This document shows, piece after piece, positions 1-9,863 of a stretch of 64,000 nt of DNA. The position numbers and the translations under genes were made by a program. Origin of the DNA: Streptomyces uncialis (lineage in GTDB: Bacteria > Actinomycetota > Actinomycetes > Streptomycetales > Streptomycetaceae). The stretch covers positions 2,046,001 through 2,110,000 of the forward strand of contig NZ_CP109583.1 of assembly GCF_036250755.1 (NCBI RefSeq). The letters are read 5' to 3'. The notes beneath the pieces were generated by a model that searched no databases, had not been told where the DNA came from, and saw only the letters and a list, made by a program, of their open reading frames with translations. Numbering within the stretch: the stretch's first letter is position 1; each line of letters opens with the position of its first letter.

Positions 1-392
1 CCTGCCCACGGCAGGAGACACGGGACAGCAGGGTCAGCTCGGGGGTCACCTGTGCAGGGTAGCCAGCGGGGCGGTGCGGTCCGGCTACGGGCGGCGCGGC
101 CGGGAGCGGGTGCGGTGCGGGCGGGTGCGGCCGGTGCGGTGCGGCCGGTGCCGTGGGGAGCGGTCCGGTGCGGCCAGGAGAACCGGTACGGGCGGGAACG
201 GTGCGGTGCGGTCCCGCGCCGAATGCTTCGCCGAGCCGTGCGGCTCGGCGAGGGGTGGGACGCCCGCGGGTCAGCGGGCAGGGGCGAGCCGGGGGCGGGG
301 CCGAAATACTTGATCGTCCCGGGCGGTACCCGCTGGCAGGATGGGTGGTCCTCCCGCGCCGACCGGCGCGGGTCAGGTCGGAGGGGTCAGCC
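1..392. other. GC-rich non-coding stretch with a hairpin
   Basis: No convincing gene is seen. The first 220 bases are low-complexity, built on imperfect iterations of GGTGCGG. A perfect hairpin lies at 229-250 (CGCCGAGCC, loop GTGC, GGCTCGGCG), with one more pair outside it, and could end transcription entering from the left. A weak promoter-like pair upstream of the SnoaL gene (TTGATC near 309) is possible but poorly supported. Confidence 0.4.
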
Positions 393-860
393 ATGTCCAT
401 AGCCGCAACCGCAGCCGCAGCCGCAGCCGCAGCCGAGAACACCCGTACCGTGATCGTGGAGCTGCTGAACAGGATCGGTGCGGGGGACCCCGAGCGCATC
501 GCCGAGTTGTACGCCGAGCACGGCGACTGGAAGCTGTCCTGGCCGGAGGACGAACACGGCCGTGCCGCCACTCCATGGATCCGTCACCGGTCCACCCGGG
601 CCGACGCGGCCGCCCACTACCGGGAGCTCGCCGAGCACCATGTGCCGGAGCAGGTGGCGACCGAGATCGAACGCATCCTCGTCGACGGGGACAACGCGGT
701 GGTCCTCGGCGAGATCCGGCAGACCGCCCGGTCCACCGGACGCGCGTACCGCGCGCGGTTCGCCCTGCACCTCACCGTCGAGAACGGGCTCGTGACCCGG
801 CACCATGTCTACGAGGACAGCCTCGCCGTCGCCCGGGCCTTTGAGGCGGAGAGCCGCTGA
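393..860 (+). CDS. SnoaL/NTF2-like protein
   Basis: A 155-residue protein of the SnoaL-like/NTF2 fold class, small alpha+beta barrels that include polyketide cyclases, ketosteroid-isomerase-like enzymes and many uncharacterised proteins. After an alanine-rich start (residues 2-14) it shows the usual pattern: an N-terminal helix pair ending in IAELYAEHGDWKL, a middle part, and a C-terminal strand region with FALHLTVENGLVTRHHVYED. The ATG at 393 was chosen because GGAGGGG lies just upstream; the open frame runs further 5' into low-complexity sequence. No catalytic pair could be assigned. It is monocistronic, 500 bases before rppA on the same strand, and a functional link is not shown. Confidence 0.8.
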   Translation: MSIAATAAAAAAAAENTRTVIVELLNRIGAGDPERIAELYAEHGDWKLSWPEDEHGRAATPWIRHRSTRADAAAHYRELAEHHVPEQVATEIERILVDGDNAVVLGEIRQTARSTGRAYRARFALHLTVENGLVTRHHVYEDSLAVARAFEAESR

Positions 861-976
861 ACGGACCACAGGTCGGCGGGGGCGGGCGGACCCGGGGTCG
901 CGCCGGGCCCGCTTCCCGTCGTCCGTCCGTCGAACACGTGGTGCCCGACGCCGTGACCAGGCAGATCACCGGTCGT

Positions 977-1005
977 TTGATCAGTCTGTGAGTCAGACCT
1001 ATTTG
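977..1005 (+). promoter_or_regulatory. Putative rppA promoter with internal inverted repeat
   Basis: TTGATC at 977-982 and TATTTG at 1000-1005 are separated by 17 bases. The spacer holds GTCTG at 984-988 and CAGAC at 994-998, a small inverted repeat that could bind a repressor. If used, it gives rppA a leader of about 350 bases. The rest of 861-1360 shows no credible gene. Confidence 0.45.
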
Positions 1006-1360
1006 TTCCGCCACGACATGGCACCGGAGACTGGACCGTTCACGAGCTCCCGGCGGCGGGACGCGCCCGCCGCACGGGCCGGGGTGCCCCGCGACACCGG
1101 CCCGCGCCGACCGGTGCCCCGTCGCGCCGGTGTCCGACCGGTCGCCGCCAGGGGCCGGTTCGGCCGGGCCGCACTGATCGGCGGCGGCTTCCCCGCGTCA
1201 CCCCGGTGCCGACCGCCCGGGGCGAGGCCGTCGATCCGCTCCGGCGGCGGACGTGGGCGAGGGGAGCCGTGCCGCGCGGGACCGGGGCCGGGGCGACGCT
1301 CCGGAACACCGGCCCGGTCCCGCGCGGCCCGCTGGCGCCGCCGGTCGGGCGGTGACCGCG

Positions 1361-2521
1361 ATGGCGACCCTGTGCCGTCCCGAGGTGGCCGTCCCCGAGC
1401 ATGTCGTCACCGCCGAGGAGACCCTCGACCTCGCCCGTACGCTGCACGCCGGACATCCCCAACTGGAACTCGCCCTGCGGCTGATCGCCAACACCGGTGT
1501 CCGCACCCGGCACCTGGTGCGGCCGCTGGAGGAGACCCTGCGCCACCCCGGCTTCGAGGAACGCAACCTCCGCTACGAGAAGGAGGCCAAGCGCAGACTG
1601 CCGGAGGTCATCGACCGGGCCCTCGCCCACGCCCGACTCGGCACGGCGGACATCGACATGATCGTGTACGTCTCGTGCACCGGGTTCATGATGCCGTCGA
1701 TGACCGCCCATCTGATCAACGGCATGGGGTTCCGCTCCGACACCCGGCAGCTGCCCGTCTCCCAGCTGGGCTGCGCGGGAGGGGGCGCCGCGGTCAACCG
1801 GGCGCACGATTTCGTGACCGCCTACCCGGACCGCAATGTGCTCATCGTCGCCTGCGAGTTCTGCTCGCTGCTCTATCAGCCGACCGACCTCGGCGTGGGC
1901 AGTCTGCTGTCCAACGGGCTGTTCGGCGACGCGATGGCCGCCGTCGTCGTACGGGGCCAGGGCGGTCACGGTATCCGGCTGGAGCACAACGGCTCCCATC
2001 TGGTGCCGGGCACCGAGGACTGGATCTCCTACGCGGTGCGCGACACCGGCTTCCACTTCCAGCTCGACAAACGGGTCCCGGGCACGATGGCCGTGCTCGC
2101 CCCGGCGATGCGGCGGATGGCCGCGCCGTTCGCCTGGGACATCACCGGCCTCGATTTCTATCTGGTCCATGCCGGGGGCCCGCGCATCCTCGACGATCTC
2201 GGCCGGCAGCTCGGACTGCCCCCGGAGACGTTCCGGCACAGCCGGGCCACGCTGACCGAACGCGGCAACATCGCCAGTGCCGTCGTCTTCGACGCCTTGG
2301 ACCGGCTCTTCACCGAGGGCGGCCCGCCGCCCGGCGCGCGCGGCCTGCTGGCCGGGTTCGGACCGGGCATCACCGCCGAGATCGCCCTCGGCCACTGGTC
2401 GGTTCCCGCGCCCGTGACCGGCGCGGTGAGCGCCGAGGCCGGCGCGCTGACCGGGTCGGCGGCCGGGTTCCCGGCACCCCGGGAGCAGGAGCCCCCGAGG
2501 GGTGCGGCGGTCGTCGTATAG
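1361..2521 (+). CDS. rppA: Type III polyketide synthase, 1,3,6,8-tetrahydroxynaphthalene synthase
   Basis: A 386-residue homodimer-type chalcone-synthase-fold enzyme. The RppA family condenses five malonyl-CoA into 1,3,6,8-tetrahydroxynaphthalene, which oxidises to flaviolin and melanin-like pigments. The catalytic triad sits at the positions known for Streptomyces RppA: Cys138 in QLGCAGG, His270 in LVHAGGPR and Asn303 in ERGNIAS. The start MATLCRP at 1361 matches known RppA N-termini; the frame is open back to 1253 but that part is low-complexity. The C-terminal 40 residues are variable, as usual. In S. griseus and S. coelicolor a cytochrome P450 gene lies next to rppA; here the next gene is a sulfite-oxidase-like protein on the opposite strand. 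Confidence 0.95.
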   Translation: MATLCRPEVAVPEHVVTAEETLDLARTLHAGHPQLELALRLIANTGVRTRHLVRPLEETLRHPGFEERNLRYEKEAKRRLPEVIDRALAHARLGTADIDMIVYVSCTGFMMPSMTAHLINGMGFRSDTRQLPVSQLGCAGGGAAVNRAHDFVTAYPDRNVLIVACEFCSLLYQPTDLGVGSLLSNGLFGDAMAAVVVRGQGGHGIRLEHNGSHLVPGTEDWISYAVRDTGFHFQLDKRVPGTMAVLAPAMRRMAAPFAWDITGLDFYLVHAGGPRILDDLGRQLGLPPETFRHSRATLTERGNIASAVVFDALDRLFTEGGPPPGARGLLAGFGPGITAEIALGHWSVPAPVTGAVSAEAGALTGSAAGFPAPREQEPPRGAAVVV

Positions 2522-2530
2522 GGACGGGCC

Positions 2531-2581
2531 GGGGCCGGGGGTCTGCCCCGGGGTGGGCTCCGGGGCGATGCCCCCGGCCCC
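2531..2581. terminator. Bidirectional hairpin between convergent genes
   Basis: GGGGCCGGGGG at 2531-2541 pairs perfectly with CCCCCGGCCCC at 2571-2581. It sits between the 3' ends of rppA and the convergent sulfite-oxidase-like gene, and the loop can form further GC pairs. There is no U-tract, as is common in Streptomyces. Confidence 0.6.
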
Positions 2582-2636
2582 AGCGCATCGTCGGCCGCCC
2601 GTGGCGGCCGGTCGCGGCGCGGCTCCCAGCACTCGG

Positions 2637-3911
2637 TCAGCGCACGGTGACGGGGTGCCGGACGATCGCGTCGAACAGATACCCCTGGATGTTGTGCGGT
2701 GTCGTGGGCGGCTGGGTGCGGCCCGTGGTGTCGGTGGCGCGGGACATCAGGGTCGCCGGGCCCGGGGCGGTGGGCCGCCAGTCGGTGTGCCAGCGGACCC
2801 ATCCGGCGCTGCGGGGCGGGTCGAGCAGCCGGGCGGCTCGCCAGCGCTCACCGCCGTCGGTGCTGGTCTCGACCCGGACGACACCGCCCGCGCCGGACCA
2901 CGAACGTCCGGTGAGCCGGTGCCGCAGCCCCGCGTCCAGCGTGGCGTTCCAGGGGAGTTCGAACACCGACTTCAGGGTCTGCCGGGTGAGCGGGGCGCTG
3001 CCCTCCGGTGGATAGGAGTCGCCCCAGAGCCGGTAGAAGGACGTGTTCCACGGTGAGTAGAGGGGGGTGGTGGACACCTCGATGTCACCGACCCATTTGA
3101 TGGACGCGATGCCGACCCAGTTCGGCACCACGACCCGTACCGGGTGCCCGTGGTCGGGCGGCAGCGGTTCCCCGTTCATCTCGTACGCGAGAATGACGTC
3201 GTCCAGGGCCTTGCCGAGCGGCAGCGGACGGCGCACGTGGCCCAGTTCGGCGCCCTCGGGGGTGGTGTACGCCGCGTCGAGGCCGCGGGGCATCACGTCC
3301 ACCGCGGTCCGGCGGACCCCGGCGGCGCGCAGGACGTCGGACAGCCGGGCGCCCCGCCAGCGGGCGGCGCCGATCGCGCCCATGGTCCAGGCCGTCCCGG
3401 AACCGGTGCGGCCCTGCTGGGTGCCGAAGAGACTGCGGCCGTTGCCCGCGCACTCGACGACGGCGCTGCGCGTCACGGCGGGCAGTTCACGCAGATCGTC
3501 CAGTCCGAGGACCAGGGGCTCGCCGCGCAGCCCGTCGCCCCACACGGTCAGTGTCCAGGTCGCCGCGTCCAGGAGCGGTGTGGTGGTGTGGTTGCGGACG
3601 AAGAACCGTTCGGCGGGGGTGTGGTAGCCGGTGTCGCCCAGCGCGTCGAACCGGGCCTCGGCGTTGGTGCCCCGGACGGTGAACCACTCGGGAGGCAGCG
3701 GTTTGACGATACCGGCCGCCGCGTGCGCGACGGCGGCGGCGCCGGGCAGCACGCTCTGCGCAACGGTGGGGAGCGCGCCGAGGGCCGCGGAGGCACCGGC
3801 GAGGCGCAGCAGTTCACGCCGGTCGACACCGTCGGCACGGGCCTCCCCGGCGAACCACTGCCGCATCCGGCGGCGGTCGTACTCGGACTCGGACTCGGAC
3901 GTTCGGGGCAT
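2637..3911 (-). CDS. Exported sulfite-oxidase-like molybdopterin enzyme
   Basis: A 424-residue protein of the sulfite oxidase family, which binds a mononuclear molybdenum cofactor and oxidises sulfite or related substrates. The conserved molybdenum-ligand cysteine is Cys154 in VVECAGNGRS. A C-terminal Mo-co dimerisation domain follows (LKSVFELPWNATL onward, with HNIQGYLFDAI near the end). The N-terminus has a twin-arginine-like motif, DRRELLRLAG at residues 30-39, then a hydrophobic Ala-rich segment, suggesting Tat export of the folded enzyme. Of two ATG codons, the one at 3911 is chosen because GAGGG lies about 7 bases upstream; it overlaps the other ATG at 3917. No haem domain and no cytochrome partner gene are adjacent. 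Confidence 0.88.
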   Translation of the reverse strand: MPRTSESESEYDRRRMRQWFAGEARADGVDRRELLRLAGASAALGALPTVAQSVLPGAAAVAHAAAGIVKPLPPEWFTVRGTNAEARFDALGDTGYHTPAERFFVRNHTTTPLLDAATWTLTVWGDGLRGEPLVLGLDDLRELPAVTRSAVVECAGNGRSLFGTQQGRTGSGTAWTMGAIGAARWRGARLSDVLRAAGVRRTAVDVMPRGLDAAYTTPEGAELGHVRRPLPLGKALDDVILAYEMNGEPLPPDHGHPVRVVVPNWVGIASIKWVGDIEVSTTPLYSPWNTSFYRLWGDSYPPEGSAPLTRQTLKSVFELPWNATLDAGLRHRLTGRSWSGAGGVVRVETSTDGGERWRAARLLDPPRSAGWVRWHTDWRPTAPGPATLMSRATDTTGRTQPPTTPHNIQGYLFDAIVRHPVTVR

Positions 3912-4509
3912 GGGCATCCCTCGGGTGTGGGTCGGACAGCGGGGACAACTGGTGGCCCCGGGCGGCCGGAAACCGTGCACGGGGCCGAAGACCATGTACG
4001 GGGCGGGCGCCTGAGACGGGGTGGAGCCGTGGTGCACGCGGATGGAGCCGTGGTGCGAGCGGGTGACGGTCCGGGCCCGTGGCTCAGCGGCGGGGACGCG
4101 GCCAGGGCGGGGTGACGGGCGGGTGCCCCGGGTGGTGGACGAGCGCCGCGGAGGTCAACAACAGGCGCGCGTGGGGCGGGTGTGGCGGGCCGGGGCGGCG
4201 GAGGAACCGTGGGCGAGGGCCATGGCGCTCATGCTACGTCGGAGGCGGTCGGCTCCGGGGCCCGATTCCGTTTCCTGGCAGGGGTGTTGGGGTGCGACCG
4301 GGGCGGACCCTTCCGCTGCTCAGGCCCCGCCCGACAGCCGGGTGACGCAAGACGCGACGGGGAGTCGCAGGGCAGGGGCACGCGCGGGCGAGGGGCACGG
4401 CCGTGTGTGTGTGAGGGGGCGGGACCGTGAACTCAGGGCCAGGAAGGCGGGGCGGGGCGGGGCGGGCCGGGGCGGGCAGGAGCCGACCGGCCTACGGGGC
4501 CTACCCGGC
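3912..4509. other. Intergenic region, low complexity, no gene seen
   Basis: About 600 bases between two genes on the minus strand. It includes the upstream region of the sulfite-oxidase-like gene. A poly-G-rich run built on GGGGC units lies near 4448-4482, and direct repeats of CTACGGGGCC lie near 4492-4519, just after the stop codon of the SWIM gene. Long open frames here have the composition of shadows. Confidence 0.4.
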
Positions 4510-6834
4510 CTACGGGGCCAGGGGATTCAGGGCGAGGCCGGTGAGGGCGCCGACCGGGTCCAGGTCCGGGGTGCCGCGCGGCCACCAGTCGTCCTCGCCG
4601 GGCTCGGACTCGTACGCGTACCACAGGCCGTCGCGGCCGAGCCGCAGTTGCGCGTGGCCACCGGGGTGCGTGAGCTGGTTGCGCCAGGGGCGGAAGACGG
4701 GGAGGGCCGCCGCGAGGAGGGCGGGGCGTGCCAGGTCGAAACGGCCCGCGGGCGGGTCCCAGGGGGTTTCGAGCACGGCGAGCCCTTCGGAGCCGCCCTG
4801 GCGCCATGCGGCGACCGCCCGTCCGAGGTCGGGGACCGTGCGTCCGGTGGCCTCCGCCAGTGAGGCGTAGAGCGCGCGGGACGCGGCGGTGAGACCGGAG
4901 CCGGGGCGGGCGGCGGCGATCCGTACGGCGTCCTGCCACAGCGTCAGTCCGGCGAGCGGGTCCCGCCCGGTGGTGAGCAGGGCGTACGCGCGGGCCGCCG
5001 CGTCGGTCGCCAACTGGTCGAGGGCGAAGGGGTCGGGGCCACCCGGGGCCGACGGATACGCCGGTGGCTGCTCGGGGTGCCGGGGCGCGGGCATGGGTGA
5101 CGGGAGCGCGGGCGGCGGCTCCGCGGCGAACGCGGCGCGGGCGCGGACACCGGGGAAGGGCGCGGCGGTGTCCTTCTCGCGCGCGGTACGGGCGGCGTTG
5201 CGCCGGGACAGCTCCGTCAGCAGGTCGTCCTCCGTACGGCCGCGCAGGAGCAGCAGGACGAACGGGTTCTCGTCGAGCAGCCTGGCGGTGCGGTAGGCGA
5301 GGGCGGCGGCGTGCTTGCAGGGACGGCCCTGGTCGGGGCATCCGCAGGACGGGTCGAGGTCCTGGGCGCCGGGAAGCAGCGGTACTTCGCCGTCCGCGAG
5401 CGAGTGCGGCATGTCCCGGTCGAGCAGCGCGGCGATCCGGCCGGGCTCGTCGGCCGCCGTGTCCAGGAACGCGTCCCATTCGTCGTCGGTCAGGGTGCGC
5501 AGCCGGATCTGGGTGCGGTACGGGCGGGGACGGCTGCCCTGGACGTACGCGAGGACGCGGCCGGGCATCACCTTGACCGAGCCGACGTTGCCCTTCTCCG
5601 CGTACTCCCGGCCCCTGCCGAGCCGCCCCGCGTCCAAGGCGCCGTCCTCCAGGGCCCGTACCCAGGCGTTGCCCCACCAGGTGGCGGCGAACGGCTCGGC
5701 GGCGGAAGCCGGGTCGGCGGACGGCCCGGCGCCGCTGGACCGCTCGGCCGGTGCGGGGTCCGGGCGAGGGGTGACCGGGGTGGGCGTACCCGGGCCGGGA
5801 GTGTCCAGGTCCCGGGACAGGGTGGGTGGGGTGACGTGGGCGATCAGGTCACGCAGGGGGCTCGGGCCGCTCCCGGCGGATACCGGACGGAGCGGTTTCG
5901 GACCTGGCGGTGCCGGACGGGGGGACGGGGGGAGCTGCGGCAGCGGACCCCGCTCGGCATCCAAGTGGGCCAAGGCCAGGTCGGCCAGGTCGGGCACCGC
6001 TTCGAACAGCCGGGCCGGGAGGGTGAGGGGGCGTGCCGCGCGCGGGTCCACGCGGGTGAGGGATTCGGTGGTGGGCGCGGGCGGTGCGGGGAGCCGTGGG
6101 TGGCGTGGTGCTTTGCGCGCGGGCGCGGTGGGGTGGACCCGGGTCTCGTCGGCGGCGGTACGGGCCCGCGCCGCGCGCAGGGCCTCCCGGGCGATGTCCC
6201 CGGGGCGCGCGGGGGCGGTAGCGGGGCGAGGAGCCGGATCGTCACCGCTGCCGGAGCGGAGCGCGTCACCGGTCGGGGGCGCGTCCTTGGTAGAGGGCGC
6301 GTCACCGGTACGGGGCGGCCGGGCGATGTGGTCGCCCTCGGGACGACCGGACCCGGCCGGACCCGTGGTCGCACCGGTGTCCTCCGTCGGACTGGTGTCC
6401 GTGGCCGCACCGGTGTCCGTGGTCGGGTCCGTACCCACGGGCGCACCCCGTACCTCGGTGGACGCGTCCGCGCCCGCCGTGGTGACAGCCGCCCCTCCCC
6501 CGCCGTCCCCGGGCGAACCGGGCCCGGCGGCCGAGGCCGACGACGCGGGGCCCGTGCCCACCGCGGCGGAGGTGTCCGATACGGGCACCGCCAGGCGGTC
6601 CGACGCGGTCGAAGTGTCCACCATGGCCGGGGTACCGGGCGAGGGCGCGGTACTGGACGGGGTGCCCGGCGAGCGGGGGTCGCCCGCCTGGGCGGCCAGC
6701 CGGGCGCGGCGGGCCGCGTACAGCGCCTGCCTGGCCGCTTCGGACGGCCGGGCCGAGGGGCCGTCGGACGCGGGGCGGGGCGGCGGCTGCCCGGCGCCGG
6801 CGTGTGCGGTACGGGAACTCTTCGCCGCGCTCAT
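4510..6834 (-). CDS. SWIM zinc-finger protein partner of the SNF2 helicase
   Basis: A 774-residue protein. Roughly the first 430 residues are Pro/Ala/Thr-rich and probably disordered, with iterated TGDA/TKDA and DTG motifs. A folded part starts near FAATWWGNAWVRALE. The SWIM zinc-finger is SCGCPDQGRPCKH around residue 495, with the CxCx(n)CxH ligands complete. The C-terminal 200 residues are helical and end in a Trp-rich part (LWYAYESEPGEDDWW). SWIM domains bind DNA or proteins and in bacteria are often encoded beside SNF2 ATPases, as here: its ATG overlaps the helicase stop in ATGA (6834-6831), so the two are translationally coupled. The direct repeats in the disordered part make an exact N-terminal boundary uncertain. 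Confidence 0.85.
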   Translation of the reverse strand: MSAAKSSRTAHAGAGQPPPRPASDGPSARPSEAARQALYAARRARLAAQAGDPRSPGTPSSTAPSPGTPAMVDTSTASDRLAVPVSDTSAAVGTGPASSASAAGPGSPGDGGGGAAVTTAGADASTEVRGAPVGTDPTTDTGAATDTSPTEDTGATTGPAGSGRPEGDHIARPPRTGDAPSTKDAPPTGDALRSGSGDDPAPRPATAPARPGDIAREALRAARARTAADETRVHPTAPARKAPRHPRLPAPPAPTTESLTRVDPRAARPLTLPARLFEAVPDLADLALAHLDAERGPLPQLPPSPRPAPPGPKPLRPVSAGSGPSPLRDLIAHVTPPTLSRDLDTPGPGTPTPVTPRPDPAPAERSSGAGPSADPASAAEPFAATWWGNAWVRALEDGALDAGRLGRGREYAEKGNVGSVKVMPGRVLAYVQGSRPRPYRTQIRLRTLTDDEWDAFLDTAADEPGRIAALLDRDMPHSLADGEVPLLPGAQDLDPSCGCPDQGRPCKHAAALAYRTARLLDENPFVLLLLRGRTEDDLLTELSRRNAARTAREKDTAAPFPGVRARAAFAAEPPPALPSPMPAPRHPEQPPAYPSAPGGPDPFALDQLATDAAARAYALLTTGRDPLAGLTLWQDAVRIAAARPGSGLTAASRALYASLAEATGRTVPDLGRAVAAWRQGGSEGLAVLETPWDPPAGRFDLARPALLAAALPVFRPWRNQLTHPGGHAQLRLGRDGLWYAYESEPGEDDWWPRGTPDLDPVGALTGLALNPLAP

Positions 6835-9769
6835 CGTGGCCTCCGCAGTGATACCAGGTCAGCCAGATCCCGGTTGCTCAGTTCCGTCAGGGATGCCTCG
6901 CCGGAGCCCAGGACGGCGTCCGCCAGGGCGCGTTTGGAGGCGAGGAGGTCGGCGATGCGGTCCTCGACGGTGCCTTCCGTGATCAGACGGTGCACCTGGA
7001 CCGGCTGGGTCTGGCCGATGCGGTACGCCCGGTCCGTGGCCTGCTCCTCCACAGCGGGGTTCCACCAGCGGTCGAAGTGGATCACATGGCCCGCGCGGGT
7101 CAGGTTCAGCCCGGTGCCCGCCGCCTTGAGGGAGAGGACCAGGACCGGGTTCGCCCCGTCCTGGAAACGGTCGACCAGACGCTCCCGCTCGGGTACCGGG
7201 GTGCCGCCGTGCAGCAGTTCGGCGGGGACCGCGCGGGCCGCGAGATGGGCGCCGATCAGCCGGGCCATCCGCGCGTACTGGGTGAAGACCAGCGCCGAGC
7301 CCTCCTCCGCGAGCAGGGTGTCCAGCAGCTCGTCCAGCAGGATGAGCTTGCCGGACCGCCCGGCGAGGCGCGGACCGGCCGGGAGGGCCTCACGGGCCGT
7401 GCCGCGCGCGGCGCCCGGACCGGGCGCGCCCTCCTTGAGGTACAGCGCGGGGTGGTCGCAGATCTGCTTGAGGGCGGTGAGCAGCTTGAGGACCAGGCCC
7501 CGGCGGGCGATGCCCTCCGACGTCCCGATGGCGAGCAGCGACTCACGGACGACCGCCTCGTACAGCGCGGCCTGCTCGCGGGTGAGCGGGACGGGGTGGT
7601 CGGTCTCCGTCTTGGGCGGCAGTTCGGGGACGATCCCGGGGTCGGACTTGCGGCGGCGCAGCAGGAACGGGCGGATCAGCCGGGCCAGCCGCTCCACCGC
7701 CTCGGTGTCGGCGTCGGCCGGGGCGGGTGGCGCGGCGGCGGGGTCGCCGTCCTCGGGGGTGCGGGTGGCGCGCAGGGCGACCGTCCCGCTGGTGGCGTTC
7801 TCCACGGCGCGGGCGTGCCGGGCGCGGAAGGACTTGAGGGGGCCGAGCAGGCCGGGGGTGGTCCAGTCGAGGAGGGCCCACAGCTCGGAGAGATTGTTCT
7901 CGACGGGGGTGCCCGTGAGCGCGACGCGCGCGGGCGCGGGGATGGTGCGCAGTGCCTTGGCGGTCGCCGACCAGGGGTTCTTCACGTGCTGCGCCTCGTC
8001 GGCGACGACCATGCCCCAGGGCTGCTCCGCGAGGAGGGGCGCGGCGGAGCGCATGGTGCCGTAGGTGGTGAGGACGAAGCCGCCGGACAGCTCGCCCTCG
8101 GCGGTGAGGGTACGGGCGCTGCCGTGGAAGCGGTGGACGGGGACCCCGGGGGCGAACCGGGTGATCTCGCGCTGCCAGTTGCCCAGCAGGGAGGCGGGGC
8201 AGACGACGAGTGTCGGTTCGGGGCGGGCGCGCCGCAGATGGAGGGCGATCAGGGTGACCGTCTTGCCGAGGCCCATGTCGTCGGCGAGGCAGCCGCCGAG
8301 GCCGAGCGAGGTCATCAGATCGAGCCAGGCGAGCCCGTGGAGCTGGTAGTCGCGCAGCCGGGCGCGCAGGGCGGGCGGCTGGTCGACGGGCGGCACGCCC
8401 GCGGTGAGGCGGTCCCGGAGGGTGGCGAGGGCGCCGACCGGTACGACGTCGACCTGCTCGCCGTCGACCTCGGCGGTGCCGGTGAGGGCCGTGGCGAGGG
8501 CGTCGACCGGGTCGAGGAGACCCAGCTCGCGTTTGCGGGCCTTGCGGACGAGCGCGGGGTCCACGAGGACCCACTGGTCCCGCAGCCGGACCAGGGGGCG
8601 GTGGGTCTCGGCGAGGAGGTCCATCTCGGCCTCCGAGAGCGGGTCGCCGCCGAGCGCGAGCCGCCAGCTGAACTTCAGGAGCCGCTCGCTCTCGAAGAAC
8701 GGCGAGCCGTCCGTGGCGGAGCCGGGCGCGGAGTGGACCACGGCGGTGGCGGTGAGGTCCTGCGCGAGGTCACGGGGCCAGTGCACGGCGACGCCGGCCG
8801 CGGCGAGCCGGTCCGTGGCGGGGCCCAGCAGATCGGACAGCTCGTCCTCGGACAGGGCGAGGACATCGGGGACGTGCTGCTCCCCCAGCCTCTCCAGCGG
8901 GGGCCAGACCCGGGCCGCGCGGCGGACCGCGAGGGCGGCGTCGACCCGCGCGCGGGGGCCGAACGCCTCGGGCGCGTCACCCTCCCACAGGGCCGTCGCG
9001 TCCACGACGAGGCCGGGGTCGGCCAGGCTGTGGACCTGGACGATCGCGGCGCCCGCGCTGTGGGTGTCGGGGACGCCGTCGAACACCCGGAACGCGTCGA
9101 GGTCGAGCCGCAGGGAGATCCGCACCCCCGCGTCGGCGCCCGCCGCGACCTCGGCCGCCCAGTCCCGCGCGTGGGGCACGCGCTGCGGGGCCCGCGCGGC
9201 CCAGGGCGCGCCGAGGGCGTGCGGGGCGGCCGGGGTGCGCGGGAGGGTGTCCGCGACGGCGTCGAGGAACGCGCGGACGAGGGCCTGGGGCTGCGGCAGC
9301 TCCAGGGGGTGCGGCCGGGCAGGGGTGTCGCGTATCCCTCGGGGGGCAGGGCGGCGGCGACGGCGCGCAGCTGCGCGAGGTCGGCGGCCTCCAGGGGGCC
9401 GGCCCGCCAGGCGTCGTCCCCGGCGGCGGTCAGCCCCGGGAGCATCCGGCCCCGGGCGATCAGGCGCAGCGCGAGGAGCGCGGCGGCGCCCCAGCAGGCG
9501 GTGGCCCTGGGCGCGTGCGCGTCGCCGCGGGCCGCCACCAGCAGGGGCAGCGCGTCCTCCAGGGAGACGTACAGCACCGGCACGGTGACGCTGCGGACGC
9601 CGGGGCCGTGCGGGCGCACCACCGTCAGCTCGCCGTGCTCCGCGGTCCCGGGTTCGGCGCCGGGGACGGCCGGGGGCAGCGGGTCACCCGCCGGGTCCCA
9701 GAAGGCGACACGGCCCTCGCGCGGGAGGTCGGCGGGCAGGAAGAGAGCACTCAGACGTGTGGCGCTCAT
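6831..9769 (-). CDS. SNF2-family DEAD/DEAH-type helicase, apparent frameshift
   Basis: A SNF2/Rad54-like ATPase of about 979 codons once one frameshift is corrected. Motif I is DDMGLGKT and motif II is DEAQ (ADEAQHVKN); the C-terminal helicase domain has LKAAGTGLNLT and DRAYRIGQTQPV. Such proteins translocate on double-stranded DNA and remodel protein-DNA complexes. The N-terminal part (MSATRLSALFL onward, from 9769) is in one frame and the rest, from about 9310 on, in another. The switch fits loss of one base near 9310-9358, where C-runs such as CTGCCCCCC occur. It could be a sequencing error or a genuine inactivating mutation. The start is preceded by GGGGAGG. The stop overlaps the SWIM gene start. 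Confidence 0.85.
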
Positions 9770-9863
9770 ACGGACGGTCACCTCCCCGGCCCCTGGTCGA
9801 ATCGGACGTCTTCGACTCTACGGGCGGGGTCTGACAATCGGCTCCGGCGGCCGGGCGGCGCCG

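Noticed and set aside
805..3015. A 736-codon plus-strand frame over rppA
   Set aside because: Rich in Arg, Pro and Gly with no domain. rppA in another frame has all catalytic residues at the expected positions.
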